A DNA stretch of 64,000 bases, from contig OW121846.1 of assembly GCA_933228895.1 (NCBI GenBank), forward strand, positions 41,868,107-41,932,106, written 5' to 3'. A model generated the notes under the pieces. It saw only the letters and a list, made by a program, of their open reading frames with translations, was not told the DNA's origin and did no database searches. This document shows positions 1 to 10,396 of the stretch, in pieces (within the stretch, counting starts at the first letter, position 1; the number at the start of each line of letters is the position of its first letter). This DNA comes from Platycnemis pennipes. Taxonomy: Eukaryota > Arthropoda > Insecta > Odonata > Platycnemididae. The position numbers and the translations under genes were made by a program.

Positions 1-81
1 ATACTGTGACCTGTTCTGAGAAGAGATGAAATAGTCATTTTCTTTTGAAAAAATGAATTAAGTCAGAATAATTTCATTATT

Positions 82-225
82 GAGAGAATGCCTCTTAGCA
101 CAATATCTTAATTTGCAAAGAAATTTTGTATTAAATTCGGTGAACTGTTCTGAGTATAGGCCTTAAAGTCAATTTTGGTGAAAAACAGTGCTTCAAATGT
201 GTTTATTGGAAAGAATTTTATGTTT
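82..225 (+). repeat. Monomer m1 of the HOR (reference copy)
   Basis: Starts at box 1 'gagagaatgcctcttagcac'; 144 bp. Box 2 is altered to 'gagtataggcctt', so the usual box 1/box 2 complementarity is only partly kept. Confidence 0.85.
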
Positions 226-371
226 GAGAGAACCCCTGATAGCAGGATATTTTTATTTGGCTAAGAAATTATGCATTATTTGCGGTGAACTCTTTCGAGA
301 GGAGGCGGAAGAGTCAACTTTAGCTGAAAAAATGCGGTAAAAATGAATTTAGAATAAATAATTTTAAATTT
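226..371 (+). repeat. Monomer m2 of the HOR (reference copy)
   Basis: Box 1 'gagagaacccctgatagcag'; box 2 'gagaggaggcggaagag'; 146 bp. B units carry 'cgcctgat' in box 1 and 'tttgtgagg' or 'tttgagagg' in box 2. Confidence 0.85.
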
Positions 372-517
372 GAGAGAGCACCTCTTAGCACATTTTCATT
401 AATTTGCAAAGTAACTTAGCAATAATTGCGGTGAACTTTTCTGAGAAGAGGTAAAAGAGACAATGTCAGCTGAAATACAGCGGTAAAAATGAATTTTATA
501 TGAAGAATTTGATTTTT
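372..517 (+). repeat. Monomer m3 of the HOR (reference copy)
   Basis: Box 1 reads cACCTCTTag and box 2 reads gAAGAGGTaa. These are exact 7-bp reverse complements at 380-386 and 446-452, with both members changed from the consensus GCCTCTT/AAGAGGC. It also carries the short dyad GCTG-aaata-CAGC at 469-481. 146 bp. Confidence 0.85.
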
Positions 518-661
518 GAGAGAAAGCCACTTAGCAGGTATTTTTTATTTCGCTAAAAAATTTTACATTAATCGTTGAACTGCTCTTAGAAGAGGCGAAA
601 GAGTAAATTTAATTTGAAAAACAGCGCATAAAATGAATGATACAGGAAGAATTTTATTTGC
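518..661 (+). repeat. Monomer m4 of the HOR (reference copy)
   Basis: Box 1 'gagagaaagccacttagcag'; box 2 'agaagaggcgaaagagt'; 144 bp. B units have 'acttaggagg' and 'aatctttgaac' at the equivalent place, which makes it a useful haplotype marker. Confidence 0.85.
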
Positions 662-807
662 GGGAGAACCTCTTTTAGCATGATATTAATTATTTTGCTA
701 AGATATTTTGCAATATATGCTTTGAACTCTTCGGAGAATAAGCGAATGAGTCAAGTTTAGTTGTAAACCTGCGATAAACGTAATTTAATAGGAATAATTT
801 CATTTTC
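662..807 (+). repeat. Monomer m5 of the HOR (reference copy)
   Basis: Box 1 is eroded to 'gggagaacctcttttagcat' and box 2 to 'gagaataagcgaatgag'; 146 bp. A 103-bp deletion in unit 15 removes most of this monomer's second half. Confidence 0.85.
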
Positions 808-949
808 AAGGCAGAGACTGACAGCAGGATTTTATTATTTTGCTTTGAAATTGGTAATAATTTGGGAGAAATGTCCTGAGAAAAGGCGAAAGAGTAAAGT
901 TTAGTTGAAAACCAGCGGTAAAAAAATTTAGTTGGAAGAATTCACCATT
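808..949 (+). repeat. Monomer m6 of the HOR (reference copy)
   Basis: The most diverged monomer: box 1 is 'aaggcagagactgacagcag', preceded by 'cattttc'. It resembles the 'caatttcaaggcaacg' monomers of the flanks, which links core and flanks by descent. 142 bp. Confidence 0.83.
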
Positions 950-1095
950 GGGAGAACGCCCCTTTGCAGGATTTTCTTTATTTTCCTTCGAAATTTTCCA
1001 TTAATTGTGCTAAAGTACTCTGAGAAGACGGAAAGGAGTCATTTTCAGATAAAAAACGGCGGTAAAAATGAATTTATTTGTTAGAAATTGCTTCG
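950..1095 (+). repeat. Monomer m7 of the HOR (reference copy)
   Basis: Box 1 'gggagaacgcccctttgcag' here, 'ccccttagc' in most A units and 'gcgccttagc' in B. Box 2 is usually 'gagaagaggggaaggag'. It ends with 'acggcggtaaaaatgaattt'. 146 bp. Confidence 0.85.
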
Positions 1096-1239
1096 GAGAG
1101 AACGCTCATTAACAGTATATTTTAATTTTACTACTGTATATTGCTTTTATTGGGGTAAACTGTCATGAGGAGAGGCGATATAGTCAATTTTAGCTGAAAA
1201 ACAGCGGTAAAAAAACTTATTTGGATGAAATTCATTATT
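1096..1239 (+). repeat. Monomer m8 of the HOR (reference copy)
   Basis: Box 1 'gagagaacgctcattaacag'; box 2 'gaggagaggcgatatagtc'. Contains the dyad GCTG-aaaaa-CAGC at 1193-1205. 144 bp. Confidence 0.85.
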
Positions 1240-1386
1240 TGGGGAACGCTTGTTAGCTACAATGTATTCATATTGCTTAAAAAATTTACATTAATTGCGC
1301 TGAAATATTTTGATACAAGGGAAACGAGTCATTTTTACATGAATAACGGCGGTAAAATTGAATTGATTTGGCTGAAATTCCTTTTT
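1240..1386 (+). repeat. Monomer m9 of the HOR (reference copy)
   Basis: Box 1 'ggggaacgcttgttagct'; box 2 'gatacaaggggaacgagtc'. In A units the 'gctacaatg' marker lies here; B units have 'gctgcaatg'. The recurrent 67-codon open frame overlaps this monomer but is not considered a gene. 147 bp. Confidence 0.85.
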
Positions 1387-1530
1387 GAAAGAACGCCCCT
1401 CAGGAGGATTTTTTTATTTTGCTGGTAATTTTGCATTTATTGCGGTAAACTGTTTTCAGGAGAGACGATAGAGTCAATTTTAGCTGAAAAAAGCGGTAAA
1501 AAGGAATTTAGTTGTAAGAATTTCATTATT
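1387..1530 (+). repeat. Monomer m10 of the HOR (reference copy)
   Basis: Box 1 'gaaagaacgcccctcaggag'; box 2 'caggagagacgatagagtc' in A and 'caggagaggcgacagagtc' in B. Several A-to-B switches fall between m9 and this box 2. 144 bp. Confidence 0.85.
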
Positions 1531-1674
1531 GGAAGAACGCTTCATAGCAGGATTTTTTTTATTTTACTTAGAAATTTTGTAATAGTTTGGGAGAAACGTC
1601 CTGAGATAAGGCGAAAGAGTAAAGTTTATTTGAGAAACAGCGGGAAAAAATTTTGTTGGAAGAATTTCACAATT
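1531..1674 (+). repeat. Monomer m11 of the HOR (reference copy)
   Basis: Box 1 'ggaagaacgcttcatagcag'; box 2 'gagataaggcgaaagag'. The A7 of box 1 and T2 of box 2 are matched changes relative to the consensus T-A pair. 144 bp. Confidence 0.85.
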
Positions 1675-1822
1675 GGGAGAACGCCTCTTTGCATAATTTT
1701 CTTTATTTTCCTAAGAATATTTGCAGTAAATGCGGTTGACTGTTCTGCAAATAGGCAGAAGAGTAATTTTTATGAGAAAAAGTAGTGATGTAATTGAATT
1801 ATGTTGAATGAAATTTCTAATT
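1675..1822 (+). repeat. Monomer m12 of the HOR (reference copy)
   Basis: A form: box 1 'gcctctttgc', box 2 'gcaaataggcagaag' (one mismatch between boxes). B form, at 3704-3777: box 1 GCCTATT and box 2 AATAGGC, an exact match. 148 bp. Confidence 0.85.
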
Positions 1823-1969
1823 GAGAGAACGGCTTAGAGTAGGATTTTTTTTACCTTCCTAAGAAAACATTCATTAATCGCAGTGACCTATCCTGAGAAG
1901 TGTGGAAAGAGGCAATTTTAGTAGAAAATTAGTTGTAAAAATAATTTTAGTTGGAAGAATTTCACGTTT
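1823..1969 (+). repeat. Monomer m13 of A units, a fusion of two B monomers
   Basis: The first half matches B monomer m13 ('gagagaacggcttagag' to 'ggaaagag') and the second half matches the tail of the B-only monomer m15 ('caattttagtagaaaa' onward). The switch lies near 1903-1912. This explains why A units are one monomer shorter than B units. 147 bp. Confidence 0.88.
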
Positions 1970-2102
1970 TAGAGAACGCAACTTAGCACGATTTTTTATT
2001 TAGCTCAGAAAGATCCAATAAATACTGTGACCTGTTCTGAGAAGAGATGAAATAGTCATTTTTTTTTGAAAAAATGAATTAAGTCAGAATAATTTCATTA
2101 TT
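1970..2102 (+). repeat. Monomer m14 of the HOR, shortened, spans the unit boundary
   Basis: Box 1 'tagagaacgcaacttagcac'. At 133 bp it is the shortest monomer, because the 'cagcggt' part after box 2 is missing ('gaaaaaatgaattaagtcag' follows directly). It carries the 'gtgacctgttctgag' landmark used to delimit units. Confidence 0.85.
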
Positions 2103-4191
2103 GAGAGAATGCCTCTTAGCACAATATAATAATTTGCAAAGAAATTTTGCATTAAATTCGGTGAACTGTTCTGAGTATAGGCCTTAAAGTCAATTTTGGT
2201 GAAAAACAGTGCTTTAAATGTGTTTAGTGGAAAGCATTTTATGTTTGAGAGAACGCCTGATAGCAGGATATTTTTATTTGGCTAAGAAATTATGCATTAT
2301 TTGCGGTGAACTCTTTTGAGAGGAGGCGGAAGAGTCAACTTTAGCTGAAAAATGCGGTAAAAATGAATTTAGAATAAATAATTTTAAATTTGAGAGAGCA
2401 CCTCTTAGTATATTTTCATTAATTTGCAAAGTAACTTAGCAATAATTGCGGTTAACTTTTCTGAGAAGAGGTAGAAGAGACAATGTCAGCTGAAATACAG
2501 CGGTAAAAATGAATTTTATATGAAGAATATGATTTTTGAGAGAAAGCCACTTAGGAGGTATTTTTTATTTCGCTTAAAATTTTACATTAATCTTTGAACT
2601 GCTCTTAGAAGAGGCGAAAGAGTAAATTTAATTTGAAAAACAGCGAATAAAATGAATGATGCAGGAAGAATTTTATTTGCGGGAGAACATCTTTTAGCAT
2701 GATATTAATTATTTTGCTAAGATATTTTGCAACATATGCTTTGAACTGTTCGGGGAATAAGCGAATGAGCCAAATTAAGTGGTAAACCAGCGATAAAGGT
2801 AATTTAAAAGGAATAATTTCATTTTCAAGGCAGAGACTCACAGCAGAATTTTATTATTTCGCTCTGAAATTGGTAATAATTTGGGAGAAATGTCCTGAGA
2901 AAAGGCGAAAGAGTAAAGTTTAGTTGAAAACGAGCGGTAAAAAAATTTAGTTGGAAGAATTTCACTATTGGGAGAACGCGCCTTAGCAGGATTTTCTTTA
3001 TTTTCCTTCGAAATTTTCCATTAATTGCGCTAAAGTACTCTGAGAAGAGGGGAAGGAGTCATTTTCAGATAAAAAACGGCGGTAAAAATGAATTTATTTG
3101 TTAGAAATTGCTTCGGAGAGAACGCTCATTAACAGTATATTTTATTTTTACTACGGTATATTGCTTTTATTGCGGTAAACTGTCATGAGAAGAGGCGATA
3201 TAGTCAATTTTAGCTGAAAAACAGCGGTAAAAAAACTTATTTGGATGAAATTCATTGTTTGTGGAACGCTTGTTAGCTGCAATGTATTCATGTTGCTTAA
3301 AAAATTTACATTAATTGCGCTGAACTATTTTGATACAAGGGGAACAAGTCATTTTTTCATGAATAACGGCGGTAAAATTGAATTTATTTGGCTGAAATTC
3401 CTTTTTGAAAGAACGCCCCTCAGGAGGATTTTTTTATTTTGCTGGTAATTTTGCATTTATTGCGGTAAACTGTTTTCAGGAGAGGCGACAGAGTCAATTT
3501 AAGCTGAAAAAAGCGGTAAAAAGGAATTTAGTTGTAAGAATTTCATTATTGGAAGAACGCTTCATAGCAGGATTTTATTTATTTTACTTAGAAATTTTGT
3601 AATAATTTGGGAGAAACGTCCTGAGATAAGGCGAAAGAGTAAAGTTTAGTTGAAAAACAGCGGTAAAAAAAATTAGTTGGAAAAATTTCACGATTGGGAG
3701 AACGCCTATTAGCATTATCTTCTTTATTTTCCTAAAAAATTTTGCAATAAACACGGTGGACTGTTTTGCAAATAGGCAGAAGAGTAAATTTTATGAGAAA
3801 AATAGTGATGTAAATGAATTATGTTGAATGAAATTTCTAATTGAGAGAACGGCTTAGAGTAGGATGTTTTTATTTTCCTAAGAAATCATTCATTAATCGC
3901 AGTGACCTATTCTGAGAAGAGTGGAAAGAGTCTATTTTAGTTTAATAAATAGCGGTAAGAATGAATTTTGATTCAATAATTTTAAAAATGAAAGAGCGCA
4001 TCTTTGCAGGAATTCATTTGTTTGCAAAAAAGTTTGCATTTATAGCTGTGAATGGTTCTAAGAAGAGGCGGTAGAGCCAATTTTAGTAGAAAAATAGTTG
4101 TAAAAATAATTTTAGTTGGAAGAATTTCACGTTTGAGAGAACGCATCTTAGCACGATTTTGTATTTAGCTCACAAAGATCTAATAATTACA
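2027..4191 (+). repeat. HOR unit 2, haplotype B, 15 monomers
   Basis: Reference B unit, about 2,165 bp. B markers are 'aatataataatttg' near 2122, 'acttaggagg', 'gctgcaatg' near 3285, 'gagaggcgacag' near 3480, and an extra monomer at 3990-4134. Confidence 0.93.
3990..4134 (+). repeat. Monomer m15, present only in 15-monomer units
   Basis: 145 bp starting 'gaaagagcgcatctttgcag', with box 2 'aagaagaggcggtagagcc'. It is absent from all 14-monomer units, where its tail is fused to the head of m13. Seen in units 2, 5, 6, 8, 9, 10, 12, 15 and 17. Confidence 0.9.
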
Positions 4192-6210
4192 GTGACCTGT
4201 TCTGAGAAGTGATGAAATAGTCATTTTTTTTTGAAAAAATGAATTAAGTCAGAATAATTTCATTATTGAGAGAATGCCTCTTAGCACAATATCTTAATTT
4301 GCAAAGAAATTTTGCATTAAATTCGGTGAACTGTTCTGAGTATAGGCCTTAAAGTCAATGTTGGTGAAAAACAGTGCTTTAAATGTGTTTAGTGGAAAGA
4401 ATTTTATATTTGAGAGAACCCCTGATAGCAGGATATTTTTTTTGGCTAAGAAATTATGCATTATTTTCGGTGAACTCTTTCGAGAGGAGGCGGAAAAGTC
4501 AACTTTAGCTGAAAAAATGCGGTAAAAATGAATTAAGAATAAATAATTTTAAATTTGAGAGAGCACCTCTTAGCACATTTTCATTAATTTGCAAAGTAAC
4601 TTAGCAATAATTGCAGTGAACTTTTCTGAAAAGAGGTAAAAGAGACAATGTCAGCTGAAATACAGCGGTAAAAATGAATTTGATATGAAGAATTTGATTT
4701 TTGAGAGAAAGCCACTTAGCAGGTATTTTTTATTTCGCTAAAAAATTTTACATTAATCGTTGAACTGCTCTTAGAAGAGGCGAAAGAGTAAATTTAATTT
4801 GAAAAACAGCGCATAAAATGAATGATGCAGGAAGAATTTTATTTGCGGGAGAACATCTTTTAGCATGATATTAATTATTTTGCTAAGATATTTTGCAATA
4901 TATGCTTTGAACTCTTCGGAGAATAAGCGAATGAGTCAAGTTTAGTTGTAAACCTGCGATAAACGTAATTTAATAGGAATAATTTCATTTTCAAGGCAGA
5001 GACTGACAGCAGGATTTTATTATTTTGCTTTGAAATTGGTAATAATTTGGGAGAAATGTCCTGAGAAAAGGCGAAAGAGTAAAGTTTAGTTGAAAACCAG
5101 CGGTAAAAAAATTTAGTTGGAAGAATTCACTATTGGGAGAACGCCCCTTTGCAGGATTTTCTTTATTTTCCTTCGAAATTTTCCATTAATTGTGCTGAAG
5201 TACTCTGAGAAGAGGGGAAGGAGTCATTTTAAGATAAAAAACGGCGGTAAAAATGAATTTATTTGTTAGAAATTGCTTCGGAGAGAACGCTCATTAACAG
5301 TATATTTTAATTTTACTACGGTATATTGCTTTTATTGCGGTAAACAGTCATGAGAAGAGGCGATATAGTCAATTTTATCTGAAAAACAGCGGTAAAAAAA
5401 CTTATTTGGATGAAATTCATTATTTGGGGAACGTTTGTTAGCTACAATGTATTCATGTTGCTTAAAAAATTTACATTAATTGCACTGAACTATTTTGATA
5501 CAAGGGGAACGAGTCATTTTTACATCAATAACGGCGGTAAAATTGAATTTATTTGGCTGAAATTCCTTTTTGAAAGAACGCCCCTCAGGAGGATTTTTTT
5601 ATTTTCCTGGTAATTTTGCATTTATTGCGGTAAACTGTTTTCAGGAGAGACGATAGAGTCAATTTTAGCTAAAAAAAGCGGTAAAAAGGAATTTAGTTGT
5701 AAGAATTTCATTATTGGAAGAACGCTTCTTAGCAGGATTTTATTTATTTTACTTAGAAATATTGTAATAATTATGGAAAAACGTCCTGAGATAAGGCGAA
5801 AGAGTAAAGTTTAGTTGAAAAACAGCGGTAAAAAAATTTAGTTGGAAGAAATTCACGATTGGGAGAAGGCCTCTTAGCATTATTTTCTTTATTTTCTTAA
5901 GGAATTTTGCAATAAACGAGGTGGACTGTTCTGCAAATAGGCAGAAGAGTAAATTTTATTAGAAAAATAGTGATGTAAATGAATTATGTTGAATGAAATT
6001 TCTAATTAAGAGAACGGCTTAGAGTAGGATTTCTTTATTTTGCTAAGAAAACATTCATTAATCGCAGTGAACTATTCTGAGAAGTGTGGAAAGAGGCAAT
6101 TTTAGTAGAAAATTAGTTGTAAAAATAATTTTAGTTGGAAGAATTTCACGTTTTAGAGAACGCAACTTAGCACGATTTTTTATTTAGCTCAGAAAGATCC
6201 AATAAATACT
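4192..6210 (+). repeat. HOR unit 3, haplotype A (A' lineage), 14 monomers
   Basis: A-type body and 14-monomer end. It has 'ttgcagtgaac' and 'tctgaaaagagg' near 4611-4640, variants shared with units 6, 9 and 13, each of which also follows a B unit. B plus A' therefore behaves as a two-unit super-repeat. Confidence 0.9.
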
Positions 6211-8231
6211 GTGACCTGTTCTGAGAAGAGATGAAATAGTCATTTTCTTTTGAAAAAATGAATTAAGTCAGAATAATTTCATTATTGAGAGAATGCCTCT
6301 TAGCACAATATCTTAATTTGCAAAGAAATTTTGTATTAAATTCGGTGAACTGTTCTGAGTATAGGCCTTAAAGTCAATTTTGGTGAAAAACAGTGCTTCA
6401 AATGTGTTTATTGGAAAGAATTTTATGTTTGAGAGAACCCCTGATAGCAGGATATTTTTATTTGGCTAAGAAATTATGCATTATTTGCGGTGAACTCTTT
6501 CGAGAGGAGGCGGAAGAGTCAACTTTAGCTGAAAAAATGCGGTAAAAATGAATTTAGAATAAATAATTTTAAATTTGAGAGAGCACCTCTTAGCACATTT
6601 TCATTAATTTGCAAAGTAACTTAGCAATAATTGCGGTGAACTTTTCTGAGAAGAGGTAAAAGAGACAATGTCAGCTGAAATACAGCGGTAAAAATGAATT
6701 TTATATGAAGAATTTGATTTTTGAGAGAAAGCCACTTAGCAGGTATTTTTTATTTCGCTAAAAAATTTTACATTAATCGTTGAACTGCTCTTAGAAGAGG
6801 CGAAAGAGTAAATTTAATTTGAAAAACAGCGCATAAAATGAATGATACAGGAAGAATTTTATTTGCGGGAGAACCTCTTTTAGCATGATATTAATTATTT
6901 TGCTAAGATATTTTGCAATATATGCTTTGAACTCTTCGGAGAATAAGCGAATGAGTCAAGTTTAGTTGTAAACCTGCGATAAACGTAATTTAATAGGAAT
7001 AATTTCATTTTCAAGGCAGAGACTGACAGCAGGATTTTATTATTTTGCTTTGAAATTGGTAATAATTTGGGAGAAATGTCCTGAGAAAAGGCGAAAGAGT
7101 AAAGTTTAGTTGAAAACCAGCGGTAAAAAAATTTAGTTGGAAGAATTCACCATTGGGAGAACGCCCCTTTGCAGGATTTTCTTTATTTTCCTTCGAAATT
7201 TTCCATTAATTGTGCTAAAGTACTCTGAGAAGACGGAAAGGAGTCATTTTCAGATAAAAAACGGCGGTAAAAATGAATTTATTTGTTAGAAATTGCTTCG
7301 GAGAGAACGCTCATTAACAGTATATTTTAATTTTACTACTGTATATTGCTTTTATTGGGGTAAACTGTCATGAGGAGAGGCGATATAGTCAATTTTAGCT
7401 GAAAAACAGCGGTAAAAAAACTTATTTGGATGAAATTCATTATTTGGGGAACGCTTGTTAGCTACAATGTATTCATATTGCTTAAAAAATTTACATTAAT
7501 TGCGCTGAAATATTTTGATACAAGGGAAACGAGTCATTTTTACATGAATAACGGCGGTAAAATTGAATTGATTTGGCTGAAATTCCTTTTTGAAAGAACG
7601 CCCCTCAGGAGGATTTTTTTATTTTGCTGGTAATTTTGCATTTATTGCGGTAAACTGTTTTCAGGAGAGACGATAGAGTCAATTTTAGCTGAAAAAAGCG
7701 GTAAAAAGGAATTTAGTTGTAAGAATTTCATTATTGGAAGAACGCTTCATAGCAGGATTTTTTTTATTTTACTTAGAAATTTTGTAATAGTTTGGGAGAA
7801 ACGTCCTGAGATAAGGCGAAAGAGTAAAGTTTATTTGAGAAACAGCGGGAAAAAATTTTGTTGGAAGAATTTCACAATTGGGAGAACGCCTCTTTGCATA
7901 ATTTTCTTTATTTTCCTAAGAATATTTGCAGTAAATGCGGTTGACTGTTCTGCAAATAGGCAGAAGAGTAATTTTTATGAGAAAAAGTAGTGATGTAATT
8001 GAATTATGTTGAATGAAATTTCTAATTGAGAGAACGGCTTAGAGTAGGATTTTTTTTACCTTCCTAAGAAAACATTCATTAATCGCAGTGACCTATCCTG
8101 AGAAGTGTGGAAAGAGGCAATTTTAGTAGAAAATTAGTTGTAAAAATAATTTTAGTTGGAAGAATTTCACGTTTTAGAGAACGCAACTTAGCACGATTTT
8201 TTATTTAGCTCAGAAAGATCCAATAAATACT
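6211..8231 (+). repeat. HOR unit 4, haplotype A, 14 monomers (copy of unit 1)
   Basis: Matches unit 1 at an offset of 6,205 bp with no difference that I saw, including the private variants of unit 1. Confidence 0.92.
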
Positions 8232-10396
8232 GTGACCTGTTCTGAGAAGAGATGAAATAGTCATTTTTTTTTGAAAAAATGAATTAAGTCAGAATAATTT
8301 CATTATTGAGAGAATGCCTCTTAGCACAATATAATAATTTGCAAAGAAATTTTGCATTAAATTCGGTGAACTGTTCTGAGTATAGGCCTTAAAGTCAATT
8401 TTGGTGAAAAACAGTGCTTTAAATGTGTTTAGTGGAAAGCATTTTATGTTTGAGAGAACGCCTGATAGCAGGATATTTTTATTTGGCTAAGAAATTATGC
8501 ATTATTTGCGGTGAACTCTTTTGAGAGGAGGCGGAAGAGTCAACTTTAGCTGAAAAATGCGGTAAAAATGAATTTAGAATAAATAATTTTAAATTTGAGA
8601 GAGCACCTCTTAGTATATTTTCATTAATTTGCAAAGTAACTTAGCAATAATTGCGGTTAACTTTTCTGAGAAGAGGTAGAAGAGACAATGTCAGCTGAAA
8701 TACAGCGGTAAAAATGAATTTTATATGAAGAATATGATTTTTGAGAGAAAGCCACTTAGGAGGTATTTTTTATTTCGCTTAAAATTTTACATTAATCTTT
8801 GAACTGCTCTTAGAAGAGGCGAAAGAGTAAATTTAATTTGAAAAACAGCGAATAAAATGAATGATGCAGGAAGAATTTTATTTGCGGGAGAACATCTTTT
8901 AGCATGATATTAATTATTTTGCTAAGATATTTTGCAACATATGCTTTGAACTGTTCGGGGAATAAGCGAATGAGCCAAATTAAGTGGTAAACCAGCGATA
9001 AAGGTAATTTAAAAGGAATAATTTCATTTTCAAGGCAGAGACTCACAGCAGAATTTTATTATTTCGCTCTGAAATTGGTAATAATTTGGGAGAAATGTCC
9101 TGAGAAAAGGCGAAAGAGTAAAGTTTAGTTGAAAACGAGCGGTAAAAAAATTTAGTTGGAAGAATTTCACTATTGGGAGAACGCGCCTTAGCAGGATTTT
9201 CTTTATTTTCCTTCGAAATTTTCCATTAATTGCGCTAAAGTACTCTGAGAAGAGGGGAAGGAGTCATTTTCAGATAAAAAACGGCGGTAAAAATGAATTT
9301 ATTTGTTAGAAATTGCTTCGGAGAGAACGCTCATTAACAGTATATTTTATTTTTACTACGGTATATTGCTTTTATTGCGGTAAACTGTCATGAGAAGAGG
9401 CGATATAGTCAATTTTAGCTGAAAAACAGCGGTAAAAAAACTTATTTGGATGAAATTCATTGTTTGTGGAACGCTTGTTAGCTGCAATGTATTCATGTTG
9501 CTTAAAAAATTTACATTAATTGCGCTGAACTATTTTGATACAAGGGGAACGAGTCATTTTTACATGAATAACGGCGGTAAAATTGAATTTATTTGGCTGA
9601 AATTCCTTTTTGAAAGAACGCCCCTCAGGAGGATTTTTTTATTTTGCTGGTAATTTTGCATTTATTGCGGTAAACTGTTTTCAGGAGAGGCGACAGAGTC
9701 AATTTAAGCTGAAAAAAGCGGTAAAAAGGAATTTAGTTGTAAGAATTTCATTATTGGAAGAACGCTTCATAGCAGGATTTTATTTATTTTACTTAGAAAT
9801 TTTGTAATAATTTGGGAGAAACGTCCTGAGATAAGGCGAAAGAGTAAAGTTTAGTTGAAAAACAGCGGTAAAAAAAATTAGTTGGAAAAATTTCACGATT
9901 GGGAGAACGCCTATTAGCATTATCTTCTTTATTTTCCTAAAAAATTTTGCAATAAACACGGTGGACTGTTTTGCAAATAGGCAGAAGAGTAAATTTTATG
10001 AGAAAAATAGTGATGTAAATGAATTATGTTGAATGAAATTTCTAATTGAGAGAACGGCTTAGAGTAGGATGTTTTTATTTTCCTAAGAAATCATTCATTA
10101 ATCGCAGTGACCTATTCTGAGAAGAGTGGAAAGAGTCTATTTTAGTTTAATAAATAGCGGTAAGAATGAATTTTGATTCAATAATTTTAAAAATGAAAGA
10201 GCGCATCTTTGCAGGAATTCATTTGTTTGCAAAAAAGTTTGCATTTATAGCTGTGAATGGTTCTAAGAAGAGGCGGTAGAGCCAATTTTAGTAGAAAAAT
10301 AGTTGTAAAAATAATTTTAGTTGGAAGAATTTCACGTTTGAGAGAACGCATCTTAGCACGATTTTGTATTTAGCTCACAAAGATCTAATAATTACA
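8232..10396 (+). repeat. HOR unit 5, haplotype B, 15 monomers (copy of unit 2)
   Basis: Matches unit 2 at an offset of 6,205 bp except for two substitutions at 9551 and 9562. Both carry the A-haplotype base, consistent with a small conversion tract. Confidence 0.92.

Larger units (their letters stand above)
1..2026 (+). repeat. HOR unit 1, haplotype A, 14 monomers
   Basis: Reference A unit, cut at the left window edge only by the arbitrary choice of landmark. Monomers start at 82, 226, 372, 518, 662, 808, 950, 1096, 1240, 1387, 1531, 1675, 1823 and 1970. Private variants (for example 'cttcaaatg' near 191) are shared only with unit 4, so the two are sister copies. Confidence 0.93.

Noticed and set aside
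1091..1110. CENP-B box-like 'cttcggagagaacgctc' in m8
   Set aside because: TTCG is present, but the required A and the CGGG core are not at the right spacing. No monomer that I read contains a full NTTCGNNNNANNCGGGN match.
1395..1412. 'tcaggaggattttttt' resembling a bacterial ribosome-binding site
   Set aside because: It is the m10 form of the conserved 'tagcaggatttt' stretch, with no credible reading frame after it, and the window is not bacterial in character.
1225..1428. 67-codon open frame repeated in nearly every HOR unit
   Set aside because: It spans m9-m10 and recurs only because the HOR recurs. It is lost by a stop in unit 17 (near 34,657) and by start loss and a TAG in unit 20. Substitutions between A and B hit coding positions freely (I to V, W to C, Y to F). 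No known domain or start context supports it.
2605..2841. 78-codon reverse frame (also at 8,810)
   Set aside because: Present in just two sister units and broken in all others, as expected for a chance frame in satellite DNA.
3405..3602. 65-codon open frame in m10-m11 of B and chimeric units
   Set aside because: It exists only because B units have 'gaggcgacag' where A units have a frame-breaking variant. It overlaps the 67-codon frame and shows no protein-family signal.
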